A DNA stretch of 64,000 bases from an uncultured Lachnospiraceae bacterium (GCA_910585075.1 CAJUED010000011.1:9032-73031), one strand, 5' to 3'; positions 1 to 8,104 are shown, counted from the first letter of the stretch. A program made the numbers and translations. Notes: generated from the letters alone by a model not told the origin.

Positions 1-754
1 TAATGTTAATCAGTCCGATAATATTGTCCTTATCCTCCTGATAAACCGGAATTCTGGTATACATATATTTTTTAAAAAGATCCAGAACCTCGTCATAGTC
101 CGCTTCTTCATCCGCCGCCACCATATCAATCCGGGGAATCATGATATCCTTCGCAACCGCATCCCCGAAATCAAACACGTTGTAAATCATTTCTCTTTCT
201 TCCGATTCAATGACCCCATCCTCGTGGCTGACCTCCACATAGGTGCGCAGCTCCGTCTCCGTCATGGCTGTCCTTCTGTCCGTATCAATATGTAGCAGCT
301 TCATCAATCCGCCTGCCAGCCTGTCTACAAAGAAAATCAGCGGCGTCATCACTTTCATCAGCGCCGAAATCACAGCCGCATAAGCAAGGGCTATCTTCTC
401 CGCATAAATCATCGCCAGGTTTTTCGGTATAATTTCACCGAAAATCAGAATTGTTACCGTCAACACACCCGTAGCAATTCCAACCGCAAGATGTATCTTA
501 ATCGCTAAGGTAGTCGCCAGTGCGGAAGCTGATATATTGACAATGTTATTTCCTATTAATATAGCGCTCAGCATCTTACTGTATTTATCCAGTACATTAA
601 GAGCTGTCTCGGCACGCTTATTCCCCTCATCCGCCATAGTCTTAAGACGCACCCTGTTCACTGTGGTAAGCGCCGTCTCGGCAGACGAAAAAAAGCTGGA
701 AAGACACACCAGAATCAATAAAGCAAACAATTGTATGACACCATCGGTATCCAA
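1..754 (-). CDS. CNNM/HlyC-CorC family membrane protein with CBS domain, partial
   Basis: The reverse strand is open from a TTG at 754, preceded by GAGGAGAG, to the window edge, giving about 251 residues without the C-terminus. The N-terminal half is the CNNM/DUF21 transmembrane domain: a hydrophobic helix running into FFSSAETALTT, later ILIGNNIVN and FGEIIPKNLA, all hallmarks of the family. A soluble part with DFGDAVAKDIMIPR and ADYDEVLDLFKKY begins a CBS pair. Such proteins act in cation (often Mg2+) efflux or membrane protection. The TTG start is inferred from the ribosome site; no in-frame ATG fits better. Confidence 0.88.
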   Translation of the reverse strand, partial: MDTDGVIQLFALLILVCLSSFFSSAETALTTVNRVRLKTMADEGNKRAETALNVLDKYSKMLSAILIGNNIVNISASALATTLAIKIHLAVGIATGVLTVTILIFGEIIPKNLAMIYAEKIALAYAAVISALMKVMTPLIFFVDRLAGGLMKLLHIDTDRRTAMTETELRTYVEVSHEDGVIESEEREMIYNVFDFGDAVAKDIMIPRIDMVAADEEADYDEVLDLFKKYMYTRIPVYQEDKDNIIGLINI

Positions 755-944
755 TTTAAAACCACTCTCCTCATAAAATATATTTGCATTTCGATGCAAT
801 TTTGCACCAATGCAGCGCTTTGTAAATCCATAAGCAATATAGCTTATGCAAATATTACAATACAGGGGTATTCTCTGTCAAGTTAAGACATATGATTGTA
901 GTATAAAGAAATTATAAACTCTTTGTAAAAAGAAGGGGGAAGAC

Positions 945-1319
945 ATGTTAAAGAAACTAAACCTAAGCGCAAGAATTACATTCATACTAAAATGCCTGCT
1001 TATATCCTACCTGCTCACCACCGGGCTGCTCCTTTTGCTTGCGCTGATGCTGTACAAATTTGAGCTGTCTGAAAAAATTGTATCTATCTGCATCATTGCC
1101 ATCTACATACTTGTAACCTTTTTTGCCGGTTTTCTTGCAGGCAAACGGGAAGGAAGCAGAAAGTTTCTCTGGGGACTGCTTATGGGGAGCCTTTATTTTG
1201 CCATTCTTGCCGTGGTTTCCATTATTACCAACCAGGGAATAGGGGAAATCTCCGGAAGCTTTATCACCGTGCTGATGCTGTGCTGTGGAAGCGGTATGCT
1301 TGGAGGTATGATAAGCTGA
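945..1319 (+). CDS. TIGR04086-type small membrane protein
   Basis: A 124-residue protein starting at an ATG behind AGAAGGGGGAAG. It is almost wholly hydrophobic: about four membrane helices, around residues 10-37, 45-65, 75-95 and 103-122, with a short charged loop containing AGKREGSRK. This pattern matches the clostridial TIGR04086 putative membrane protein family, whose function is unknown. It stands alone between the divergent CorC-type gene and a convergent regulator. A -10-like TAGTATAAAG lies upstream near 898. Confidence 0.75.
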   Translation: MLKKLNLSARITFILKCLLISYLLTTGLLLLLALMLYKFELSEKIVSICIIAIYILVTFFAGFLAGKREGSRKFLWGLLMGSLYFAILAVVSIITNQGIGEISGSFITVLMLCCGSGMLGGMIS

Positions 1320-1322
1320 TTT

Positions 1323-1346
1323 GAGCTGGCCACGAACAGCCAGCTC
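1323..1346. terminator. Bidirectional hairpin between convergent genes
   Basis: A perfect inverted repeat, GAGCTGGC-N8-GCCAGCTC, lies in the 38-base gap between the stop codons of the TIGR04086 gene and the convergent XRE gene. T-tracts are weak on both sides, so termination is inferred from position and symmetry. Confidence 0.6.
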
Positions 1347-1357
1347 TAAATCCCCTT

Positions 1358-1681
1358 TTACACATCACCGACGCACAGTTCATGCACTACTTTGAGTATG
1401 TCCTGTACGCGCCCCATCTGATTGGGGCTGAAACATTCAAGCACATCTACCATTTTTTCAGGTATCTTATTGCTCTCGTTCCCGGTCAAGATATAATCGC
1501 TACTCACATTCAAAGCCTTGGAAATCTTATACAAGATTTCCACCGTAAAGCCCTTTTTACCCACTTCAATCTCGTACAAAAATTTGGCGGATATGTCCAC
1601 CTTTTCTGCAAGCGCATCTCTTGTGTAGCAGTTCGCTTCACGCAAACTGCGAATTCTGAAACCGATGTCCTTATATGACAT
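1358..1681 (-). CDS. XRE-family helix-turn-helix regulator
   Basis: The start is the ATG of MSYKDIGFR at 1681, because GGAGGT lies 7 bases upstream; a longer frame to 1747 has no such site. The protein has 107 residues. Residues 6-62 form a Cro/CI-type HTH (IRSLREANCYTRDALAEK, then KGFTVEILYKISKALN), and the C-terminus is helical. It is divergent from agrBD across about 280 bases that hold repeated TTAGCAC motifs, so it probably regulates itself and perhaps the agr promoter. No sensing domain is visible, and the ligand is unknown. Confidence 0.82.
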   Translation of the reverse strand: MSYKDIGFRIRSLREANCYTRDALAEKVDISAKFLYEIEVGKKGFTVEILYKISKALNVSSDYILTGNESNKIPEKMVDVLECFSPNQMGRVQDILKVVHELCVGDV

Positions 1682-1740
1682 TTCTTCTACCTCCGTTTTG
1701 AAAGCCCTTTTGCTTCCAACCTTTGCTTTAATATAGCAAC

Positions 1741-1793
1741 TTAGCACGCATGCCTTACAATAAAAAATTTTAGCACATTATGTCGAAATGCTA
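1741..1793. promoter_or_regulatory. TTAGCAC repeat cluster, candidate operator
   Basis: TTAGCAC occurs at 1741-1747 and 1770-1776, followed by an inverted AATGCTA at 1787-1793. The last two form an imperfect dyad. The cluster lies immediately upstream of the XRE gene and on the agrB side of the divergent region, which suits an autoregulatory operator. The assignment is inference. Confidence 0.35.
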
Positions 1794-1869
1794 GGCATTT
1801 TTTACTGAATAGCCCTTCTTCCATATCTAATATCTAAATTTTCTTTTGATTTTCCCATTTTTAAGCACT

Positions 1870-1931
1870 TTAGTTCAGAATCATCCATATTGAGTTTAAA
1901 AATCGGGATTTTTCTAAAAATAGTATAAAAT
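1870..1931 (+). promoter_or_regulatory. agrB: Candidate LytTR-regulated agrBD promoter
   Basis: Two imperfect 9-base direct repeats, TTAGTTCAG (1870-1878) and TGAGTTTAA (1891-1899), are separated by 12 bases and so are 21 bases apart, two helical turns. This is the geometry known for AgrA/LytTR response regulators. A -10-like TATAAAAT (1924-1931) lies downstream, with no good -35, as expected of an activated promoter. The LytTR regulator encoded at 3941-4669 is the obvious candidate to bind here. Confidence 0.5.
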
Positions 1932-1958
1932 TTTTTTGTGGAAGGAAAGGAGAACAAA

Positions 1959-2504
1959 ATGCATGAATTCCTAAAAACCCAGTATCAATTTACGGATTAT
2001 CAGATTGCACAGCTTGCTTTTACCTTTAAAACAATTGCTTCGGAGCTCAGTAAGCTCCTGATTATGGGAATTATATTTCGAAATGACTTGGGACGATATG
2101 TCTGGGCAGTGGCGGTGATGCTGCTTTTAAGAACCTCCACGGGAGGATTGCATTGCAAAAAGTATATTACCTGTTTTTTGGTTTCTTTCTCTTATATGTT
2201 TCTTGCTTTGATGGTTATGCCTTTTATAGAAGTAAATAAAATATTCCAGTTGGTATCTCTGTTTTTATGCATGCTCTGTAATTACTATATTGGCCCGGTT
2301 ACTTCTAAGGTGCATCGGCCCTTAAATGAGGGATGCATTAAACGGGTTAAGATACAGGCTTTTATCATTATTTTTTTGTATTTAACTCTCACGTATATAA
2401 TGCCTGAGAGTCCATCCATTATAGCTGGATTCTGGGTTATTGTATTACACACTTTGCAACTTATTGTTGCAAAAATACTAAAGAAGAAAGGAGAAAAATT
2501 ATGA
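1959..2504 (+). CDS. agrB: AgrB-like autoinducer-processing membrane protease
   Basis: AgrB is the membrane cysteine endopeptidase that trims the C-terminus of the AgrD propeptide and closes its ring. The chosen ATG at 1959 sits behind GGAAAGGAG; a GTG at 1938 would add seven residues. In the 181-residue product RTSTGGLHCKK is followed by Cys72. His65 and Cys72 are seven residues apart, the spacing of the catalytic His/Cys pair of staphylococcal AgrB. Four to six membrane helices cover most of the rest, and the C-terminus is basic (KILKKKGEKL). Its stop overlaps the agrD start (ATGA), so translation is coupled. Confidence 0.93.
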   Translation: MHEFLKTQYQFTDYQIAQLAFTFKTIASELSKLLIMGIIFRNDLGRYVWAVAVMLLLRTSTGGLHCKKYITCFLVSFSYMFLALMVMPFIEVNKIFQLVSLFLCMLCNYYIGPVTSKVHRPLNEGCIKRVKIQAFIIIFLYLTLTYIMPESPSIIAGFWVIVLHTLQLIVAKILKKKGEKL

Positions 2505-2629
2505 AGGAGAAACTTGTAAGACTTTCTAAGCCTTTATTAACCGCTTGCATGGCATTGGGTGTTTGGATTGGTTATGATATTGCAAGCCTAATTTTCTTTG
2601 GTGAATATGAATACCCCACCCAGCAATAA
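2501..2629 (+). CDS. agrD: AgrD-like cyclic lactone autoinducer propeptide
   Basis: A 42-residue ORF overlaps the end of agrB by ATGA; GAAAGGAG lies 8 bases upstream. It has the three-part AgrD layout: an amphipathic basic leader (MKEKLVRLSKPLL), a hydrophobic core, and an acidic tail (GEYEYPTQQ). AgrD rings normally form between a Cys or Ser and the residue five positions on. Here the only candidate before the tail is Ser29, giving Ser-Leu-Ile-Phe-Phe with AgrB cleavage after Phe33. The signal would then be a lactone, not a thiolactone. Cys16 lies in the leader helix, too far upstream. The exact N-terminal trimming cannot be read from sequence. Confidence 0.85.
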   Translation: MKEKLVRLSKPLLTACMALGVWIGYDIASLIFFGEYEYPTQQ

Positions 2630-2645
2630 GATGTATCTATTTATA

Positions 2646-2689
2646 AAAATGTCACCTTATAACCAATCTAGGTTACAAGGTGACATTTT
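2646..2689. terminator. Bidirectional terminator shared by agrD and the kinase gene
   Basis: A 19-base stem with one mismatch (arms 2646-2664 and 2671-2689, loop AATCTA) starts 17 bases after the agrD stop. The right arm contains the last codons and stop of the convergent kinase gene (2673). The arms end in AAAA and TTTT, so it can terminate in both directions. Confidence 0.8.
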
Positions 2690-3944
2690 CCTTTATTACT
2701 TTAAAAGAAAGCCAGTCAGTATTTTCTATCTTTATATTTTCACAATAAATATCAAATCCATACTCTCTGCATATGTTCTTAACATTATATAAGCCCAAAC
2801 CTCTACCTTCCCCCTTACTACTAAATCCTTTAGTAAAAAATTTGTCAATTTCGGTATATTCAACATAAGGGCTTTCATTCCTTACCTCAATTTCGAATCT
2901 TTTGTCCTCAAGTATAGAAACATATAATTTACTCATCCCTTCATTTCTTACTATGGCTTCGGTTGCATTATTTATCAAATCACCAAGGATTTCAACAATT
3001 TTATATATTGGAATTTCAACATCTAATTCACTTATTTGAACATGGTAAGCTATATCAACGCCCAATTTATCTATCTCTATAAATTTTCCATATAGAAATC
3101 CCGCAATGATTGGATTTGAAGAACCCAAAAGCTTATTAAAACGGTTTTCTTTTGACAATACTTTACAATAAGCATTTTGAGCTTCAACTAATTCTTCATA
3201 CGTTTCATAAATAAAATGTTGACTATATATTGTATTAATGTGATTATCAAATTCATGTTGTCTTAAGCGAATATTCTCAATTAATCCTTGAAAAGAATCC
3301 GCATAAAGCTCGTGCATTTTCAGTTCTGTCTCAACTTCTTTGGCTTTTATCTTATACTTACCCATTCTTTCTGCTAATACAAATATACAAACTATACTTA
3401 CAAATAATAATATTGCTTGATTGACTTCATAAATTTTAAATTCTTTATAACTAAACAGTAAAATTATTATTAATGATATACATATCGTCAGAATGATATT
3501 CTGCACCTTTTCTTTATTACGCAGATATCGTGTAATTCTATTAATTTTACACTTTGGCACCAAAATAACTATTGTCAAAAAAGCAAGACAATTAACCATT
3601 AGTAACTGAAAGTCTGTAAACCACTTTATTCCTATTATATATACAAATGGCAAAGAAATCACCATTTGTATCCCACCAACAATAATAATACAAAATACTA
3701 TATTGATTAATATAACCTTTATATTAAATGAAAACCTTACCCCACAATACCAAAAAATAAGAAAATACATTATCATAGTATAATGTTCTGCTAAATGATA
3801 GTAATTAATCACTATCATAAAAATCATATACACGGACAAAAAAGATGCACTAATAATATCAAACTTAAACCTTTTTTCATATAAAATATGTAAACAAAAA
3901 ATGAATGATAAAATTTCCAACAGCAAACAAACATTCGTAATCAT
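2673..3944 (-). CDS. AgrC-like sensor histidine kinase (GHKL type)
   Basis: This is the likely receptor for the AgrD-derived peptide. Residues 1-195 are six or seven hydrophobic helices with no large extracellular domain, as in AgrC. A linker follows, then the phosphoacceptor motif RQHEFDNH with His230. The N box (GDLINNATEA, Asn326) and glycine box (GEGRGLGL, about 379-386) complete a GHKL ATPase. The ATG at 3944 overlaps the regulator stop (ATGA). The 423-residue length fits the family. The gene is AT-rich compared with later parts of the window. Assignment as receptor rests on family and position. Confidence 0.88.
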   Translation of the reverse strand: MITNVCLLLEILSFIFCLHILYEKRFKFDIISASFLSVYMIFMIVINYYHLAEHYTMIMYFLIFWYCGVRFSFNIKVILINIVFCIIIVGGIQMVISLPFVYIIGIKWFTDFQLLMVNCLAFLTIVILVPKCKINRITRYLRNKEKVQNIILTICISLIIILLFSYKEFKIYEVNQAILLFVSIVCIFVLAERMGKYKIKAKEVETELKMHELYADSFQGLIENIRLRQHEFDNHINTIYSQHFIYETYEELVEAQNAYCKVLSKENRFNKLLGSSNPIIAGFLYGKFIEIDKLGVDIAYHVQISELDVEIPIYKIVEILGDLINNATEAIVRNEGMSKLYVSILEDKRFEIEVRNESPYVEYTEIDKFFTKGFSSKGEGRGLGLYNVKNICREYGFDIYCENIKIENTDWLSFKVIKENVTL

Positions 3945-4669
3945 ACCCCAAACTCCGCTAATATTTTCTTCTTATAAGTAACCCCAATTTCAATCTGCTC
4001 ATCCACGTCCTTCAGCGTAATGAATCTGTTAATAATGTCCACATTAAAAATATAGTCTTTATTGACAATGGTCGAGCGGTTACACTGCATCAGGCAGTCA
4101 GCGTCCACTTCCTCGAGAAGCTGTTTACAGGTCTTGTAGGAGACGGTCAGTGTACCGCCTTCTACCATATGTATGTTAACCTCGTGGTTGCGGCTTTCTA
4201 TATAAATAATGTTCTTTACTTTCACCGGATATAAAATTCCGTCTTTCCTAAAGCAGAACACATCATCCTTACTTTTGCAGGTAGAAAAGAATAAAGCCTT
4301 TTCCACTAGTTGCTTAACGCTCTCCGGTGAAAAAGGCTTTTCTACATAGCCCAGACAATGCAAATCAGTGTAAGCGTACTTAGTGTTATCTTCCAGCGAA
4401 GTTATAAACACGACAGGGGTAAACATGTATTTGGCCATTCCCCTGATCCTTTCGACTAATCTGATTCCTGACGTGTCTCCCGGCCTGGTCGTATCCAGTA
4501 TAATATCCACCAGAAACACATCTATCGTTTTTTCCATAAGGATTTTATAAGCTGACTTTGCTTCCGTTGCAGTATAAACCGTTATTCCTGCATCAATCTC
4601 CAATATCAGCTTTTTCAGCATTTCTATCTGTGTCTTATTATCTTCAATAATTAATACCGTTTTTTTCAT
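3941..4669 (-). CDS. LytTR-family response regulator (AgrA-like)
   Basis: The 242-residue protein has a receiver domain at residues 1-125 with Asp10, Asp55 (FLVDI) as phosphoacceptor, a Thr/Ser switch (FITS) and Lys in EKPF. A LytTR DNA-binding domain covers about 145-240 (IIYIESRNHEVNIH, then MQCNRSTIVNKDYI). LytTR regulators bind paired 9-base repeats, which are present before agrB. It is translationally coupled to the kinase gene and lies 10 bases behind the dual-HTH gene, forming a three-gene operon convergent to agrBD. Confidence 0.9.
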   Translation of the reverse strand: MKKTVLIIEDNKTQIEMLKKLILEIDAGITVYTATEAKSAYKILMEKTIDVFLVDIILDTTRPGDTSGIRLVERIRGMAKYMFTPVVFITSLEDNTKYAYTDLHCLGYVEKPFSPESVKQLVEKALFFSTCKSKDDVFCFRKDGILYPVKVKNIIYIESRNHEVNIHMVEGGTLTVSYKTCKQLLEEVDADCLMQCNRSTIVNKDYIFNVDIINRFITLKDVDEQIEIGVTYKKKILAEFGV

Positions 4670-4679
4670 AATACTATTT

Positions 4680-5369
4680 TTACATTTTCATAAACCATAA
4701 CACCTGTTCGATAAGAGATAATATTTTGCTTTGGACAGGCACTGTCATCTGATTCCAAAGGTCATCTATTATAATGTTTTCCACATGATCATTATGTAAA
4801 ATCAGGCTGGGTTTACACCCTGTAACCTCATATATCCGGAACAATAGTTCCACATCAGGGCGCACTTCATTCTTCTCAAGCTTGCGATATTTCTTAATGT
4901 TTACGCCAAGCTTTTCCGCCATAACCGCCTGTGCCACATCAGATATTCTTCTGACTTCGTACAAAACCGAGTAGGTACTTTCGCTCCTCACCCGCATCTG
5001 CAATATTTCTATTTCACACTCTATTTCCGGACTCAGTTTAGAACAATCTTTTCCGATTCCCTGTTTTAAAAGCCATGTAACTGCGTTTAAAATTTCCCGT
5101 TTATAAGGTTCCCCAACCTTTTGCAATAAATCATTTAACTCAGAAGCTTTTCTGTCAAGGCTTTTACCGGTGACAAGGTAATCTATATCCCAGCCCATAC
5201 CCTCAAGAAGTTCAAGCGTCTTAAATGGCATTACGGTTTTGCCAAGCTCAATCTTGCTGAATTGACTTTGTGTGATACCAAGCGCGTCGCTTAGCTCCTC
5301 CTGTGTCATATTCAAATATAGTCTATATTGGTTAAGCCGCCGTAAAAATTCCTCATAACTTCTACGCAT
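4680..5369 (-). CDS. Regulator with two XRE-type HTH domains
   Basis: A 229-residue protein with an N-terminal Cro/CI HTH (residues about 11-66: RLYLNMTQEELSDALG, SQFSKIELGKTVMPF) and a second HTH-like region at about 140-195 (ISDVAQAVMAEKLGVN, KYRKLEKNEVRPDVELL). Two HTH units in one chain may bind a split operator or bring two sites together. It is the first gene of the operon with the LytTR regulator and kinase. This is not part of the classical agr system, so its role, perhaps gating the operon, is inferred. Confidence 0.8.
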   Translation of the reverse strand: MRRSYEEFLRRLNQYRLYLNMTQEELSDALGITQSQFSKIELGKTVMPFKTLELLEGMGWDIDYLVTGKSLDRKASELNDLLQKVGEPYKREILNAVTWLLKQGIGKDCSKLSPEIECEIEILQMRVRSESTYSVLYEVRRISDVAQAVMAEKLGVNIKKYRKLEKNEVRPDVELLFRIYEVTGCKPSLILHNDHVENIIIDDLWNQMTVPVQSKILSLIEQVLWFMKM

Positions 5370-5371
5370 GA

Positions 5372-5432
5372 AATGGTTCCCTCGCGAATTGTTTATGTAC
5401 TGTTATGATAAATTTTACGAGATTAAACCATT
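5372..5432. promoter_or_regulatory. Inverted repeat upstream of the dual-HTH gene
   Basis: AATGGTT (5372-5378) and AACCATT (5426-5432) flank an AT-rich segment just upstream of the start codon, with an inner CTCG/CGAG pair. It could be an autoregulatory site or a leader stem. The rest of the 341-base gap to 5711 shows only the terminator at 5595-5625. Confidence 0.3.
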
Positions 5433-5594
5433 CCCATCTTAGACCTATATTTGACTATTGCGCATTATTTAGTAATATTCAATACCGTATTCGAATTTTT
5501 TTCTGTCTTGCGTCCTCCCGTTATTATTATGCAACATATTCTATTAAATATGCATTTCCGCTTTAGGAGCTTTCTTCTGATACCGTATGACAAA

Positions 5595-5625
5595 ACCGCC
5601 GTACAGGTTCTTCCTATACGGCGGT
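5595..5625 (-). terminator. Terminator after the first acetyltransferase
   Basis: The inverted repeat ACCGCCGTA-N13-TACGGCGGT is followed by TTTTG on the reverse strand. It lies about 90 bases beyond the acetyltransferase stop. Confidence 0.65.
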
Positions 5626-5711
5626 ACGTATTTGTCATTTCCCGAAAAAATCGCAATGCGTCGTGTGACGGTTCAGCAACAGTTCAGCCTTCGGTCAAAC
5701 TGCCGGAAAGT

Positions 5712-6314
5712 CTATTTTGGCAGCTCATCAAACCGTCTGTTCTTAAAGTAATATTCCGCATCATGCTCATTGATTTCCCTGTACACCTTGCAGGGGCTTC
5801 CGAAAGCAATTGAATTGGCGGGGATATCCTTTGTCACAACGGAGCCGGCGCCAATCACGGAATTTTTCCCAATGGTGACGTCCGGAAGGACAATCACGTT
5901 AGCCCCCAGCCACACATTATCCTCAATCGTGATGGGGAAAGAATACATTCCGTCGCCTCTGTGTTCGGGATGGATGGAATGGCCTGTGGTGCACAGTGTT
6001 ACATTAGGTCCTATCAGGACATGTTTCCCAATGGTAATCTTCCAGTCATCAATCAGGGTCAGGTTCATATTTGCATAAGTTCCCTCACCAATTGAAACAT
6101 ATTTTCCAACTGCAACCGTAAGGGGCGGTACAATCCATACTTTTTCTCCTACCTCTCCAAAAATGTCCTTTAAAAGCGCTTCTCTCTCCTCCATTGCCTC
6201 AGGAGGAAGGGTATTAAACTGGCGCACAAAGCCTTTTGTTCTTGCCTGGAGGGCCATATTTTCCTCGTCATCCTCCCAAATATATCCCATTTTCATTTTT
6301 TCCTGCTCTGTCAT
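5712..6314 (-). CDS. Maltose/galactoside O-acetyltransferase family protein
   Basis: A 200-residue hexapeptide-repeat (left-handed beta-helix) acetyltransferase of the LacA/Maa family, which moves acetyl from acetyl-CoA to sugar hydroxyls. A helical N-terminal region (residues 1-60) leads into repeats such as VAVGKYVSIGEGTYANMN, IGKHVLIGPNVTL and IGKNSVIGAGSVV. The catalytic His is in CTTGHSIHPEHR. The start is an ATG behind AAAGGAG. It is monocistronic. A second, more distant family member lies at 11993-12580, on the other side of the ABC transporter operon. The acceptor sugar is unknown. Confidence 0.88.
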   Translation of the reverse strand: MTEQEKMKMGYIWEDDEENMALQARTKGFVRQFNTLPPEAMEEREALLKDIFGEVGEKVWIVPPLTVAVGKYVSIGEGTYANMNLTLIDDWKITIGKHVLIGPNVTLCTTGHSIHPEHRGDGMYSFPITIEDNVWLGANVIVLPDVTIGKNSVIGAGSVVTKDIPANSIAFGSPCKVYREINEHDAEYYFKNRRFDELPK

Positions 6315-6474
6315 TGTTTTTCTCCTTTCGCTAAGCTTTTATTCGCTAATTACTCATACCTTTTATTCCCGCTAACAATGCGTCAGACATCGTACACAAA
6401 AGATGCCAGGCCACAAGAAATGCCAAAATATTTCTGAACATTTGACGGATGCCACGGGGCTAATGCCCTGTTAT

Positions 6475-7104
6475 TTACAACGAAGGTATCGCCTTGTGGC
6501 TTTCTTCTGCCAAATCAACCGTCCTTGTTGCAATTCTTCCGGCAAGGTGCCGGTTATGGGTTACTGCAATGATTCCCATATGACATTTCGCTGCCTCCGC
6601 AAGCACCACATTCCAAATCTGTGCCTGGGTAATCACGTCCAGCATAGTGCTGATCTCATCGCAAATCAGGTACTCCGCACCGCTCTGCAGCGCCCGCATC
6701 AGACAAAATCTCTGCAATTCACCGCCAGACAATTCCCGGGGGAAACGCTCAAGCCAGGCTCTCTCGATTCCAAAGGCGTCCAGCAAATCTTCCCGAAGCC
6801 CGCCGCTTTCTTCCAATACCCGTTTTAATCTCCACCGGGGATTGATGGCTTTTTCCGGATGCTGGAAAATCAACTGTACCGGGCAGATTCCCTTTCGCGG
6901 CAGAGGCTCATCGTTCAGCAGAATCTCCCCTTTCCGGGGCGTCAGAAATCCGGCCAGAAGCATTGCAAGTGTTGTCTTTCCATAGCCGCTTGGGGCAAAC
7001 ACTGCCAGCCGTTCCCCTTTATCCACGCTTAAAGAAAAATCCTGAAAAATCCAGGGCAATCTTTTGTCATAGCGGAAATATATATTTTTTGCCTCAAGTG
7101 CCAT
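6475..7104 (-). CDS. Nickel/peptide ABC transporter ATPase (NikE/DppF-like)
   Basis: The second ATPase of the operon: Walker A GYGKTT (usually GxGKST, so it begins APSGYGKTTL), signature ELSGGELQRFCLMRAL, Walker B YLICDE and switch His in AVTHNRH. At 209 residues it is shorter than typical NikE/DppF (about 260-330) and lacks the C-terminal substrate-specificity extension. GGAGGATTAGG precedes the ATG. It is the last gene of the operon, 64 bases after its partner ATPase. A weak GGGC/GCCC hairpin follows near 6460. Confidence 0.85.
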   Translation of the reverse strand: MALEAKNIYFRYDKRLPWIFQDFSLSVDKGERLAVFAPSGYGKTTLAMLLAGFLTPRKGEILLNDEPLPRKGICPVQLIFQHPEKAINPRWRLKRVLEESGGLREDLLDAFGIERAWLERFPRELSGGELQRFCLMRALQSGAEYLICDEISTMLDVITQAQIWNVVLAEAAKCHMGIIAVTHNRHLAGRIATRTVDLAEESHKAIPSL

Positions 7105-7168
7105 CCTAATCCTCCGTATTATCTATAAGTCAACAGGCACATACCTCGTTGCAGCCTTTTGCCAAACG

Positions 7169-8104
7169 CTATACACTGCAGTAACACCGTACTTCCCCAC
7201 CCCGCACTTCCCGTACCGGCGGAACCGCTCTCTCGCACTCCGGCTTTTTGTAGGGACAGCGCGGAGCAAACAGGCAGCCCTCCGGCAAATTGCCTGCGTA
7301 AGGCTGAAAACCGTCAATAGGTGTAAAACCATTTTGAGGCAGTGCGCTCCACAAGGCCTTTGAATAGGGGTGGCGCAATGCGTCAGGCCCTTTTTGAAAG
7401 TCAGATGCCGGAGCTGTCTCTACCGTAGTGCCGGCATAAAACACTGCAATTCTGTCTGCAAAGGCAAAGGCCAAATCGATATCGTGTGTTATTAGGATGA
7501 CCGCCCTTCCCTCGTCCGCCATTTCCCGGAACAGCTTAAGGGCCTCAAGAGCTTGGTTAAGGCTCATCCCCGGCGTCGGCTCGTCTGCAATTACCAGCTG
7601 GGCGTCCACAAGTAAAGCGGTGGAAACCAAAACCCGTCTTGCCATCCCTCCTGATAGCTGAAAGGGGTAGAACTGCTCTGTTTTCTCCGGCAGCTCCAAA
7701 CGTCTGAAAAGGCTTTTTCGCTTCTCCACCGGCCTTGGCTTTACATGCCCATCCGCCTGTTTTCCAACCTTCATAAGGGGATCCAAAAAGGCCACCGACT
7801 GGGGTACAAGGGCGATCTCCTTTCCCCGGAGCTGTCTTTGCCGCTCCGCTGTCAGTTCTTCTCCTTTATAATGGAGATGTCCTCTCACGGTGGCATTGTC
7901 CGGGAGGATTCCCAAAATAGCGCTGGCCAGCAGGCTTTTGCCCGAGCCTGACGAGCCCGCTATGGCAACAATCTCTCCGGGATGTACGGTTAGGTGCAGG
8001 TCGGAAATCACCCGCAGCTCCTCCTGCTCAAGACCCTGCCCATACATACGGAAGGATACGGACAAATCGTGAATTTCCAGTAAGGTTTCCTCTTTTTGCT
8101 TCAT
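7169..8104 (-). CDS. Nickel/peptide ABC transporter ATPase (NikD/DppD-like)
   Basis: A 311-residue ATPase: Walker A GSSGSGKSLLA, signature QLSGGMARRVLVST, Walker B LVIADEPT and switch His in LITHDIDLA. The C-terminal oligopeptide/nickel extension has its Cys-rich motif (CLFAPRCPYKKPECERAVPP), which is missing from the partner ATPase. The start is set at the ATG of MKQKEE because GGGGGA lies just upstream; a second ATG four codons earlier (8116) has no site. A 136-base gap separates it from the permease before it, unusual inside this operon, with a GGTATC/GATACC inverted pair. Confidence 0.87.
   Translation of the reverse strand: MKQKEETLLEIHDLSVSFRMYGQGLEQEELRVISDLHLTVHPGEIVAIAGSSGSGKSLLASAILGILPDNATVRGHLHYKGEELTAERQRQLRGKEIALVPQSVAFLDPLMKVGKQADGHVKPRPVEKRKSLFRRLELPEKTEQFYPFQLSGGMARRVLVSTALLVDAQLVIADEPTPGMSLNQALEALKLFREMADEGRAVILITHDIDLAFAFADRIAVFYAGTTVETAPASDFQKGPDALRHPYSKALWSALPQNGFTPIDGFQPYAGNLPEGCLFAPRCPYKKPECERAVPPVREVRGGEVRCYCSV

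Noticed and set aside
2598..2792. Forward 64-codon frame after agrD
   Set aside because: It overlaps the shared terminator and the end of the kinase gene; the true small gene is agrD at 2501-2629.
5465..5656. 63-codon frame upstream of the dual-HTH gene
   Set aside because: It overlaps the acetyltransferase terminator and has no ribosome site or family likeness.
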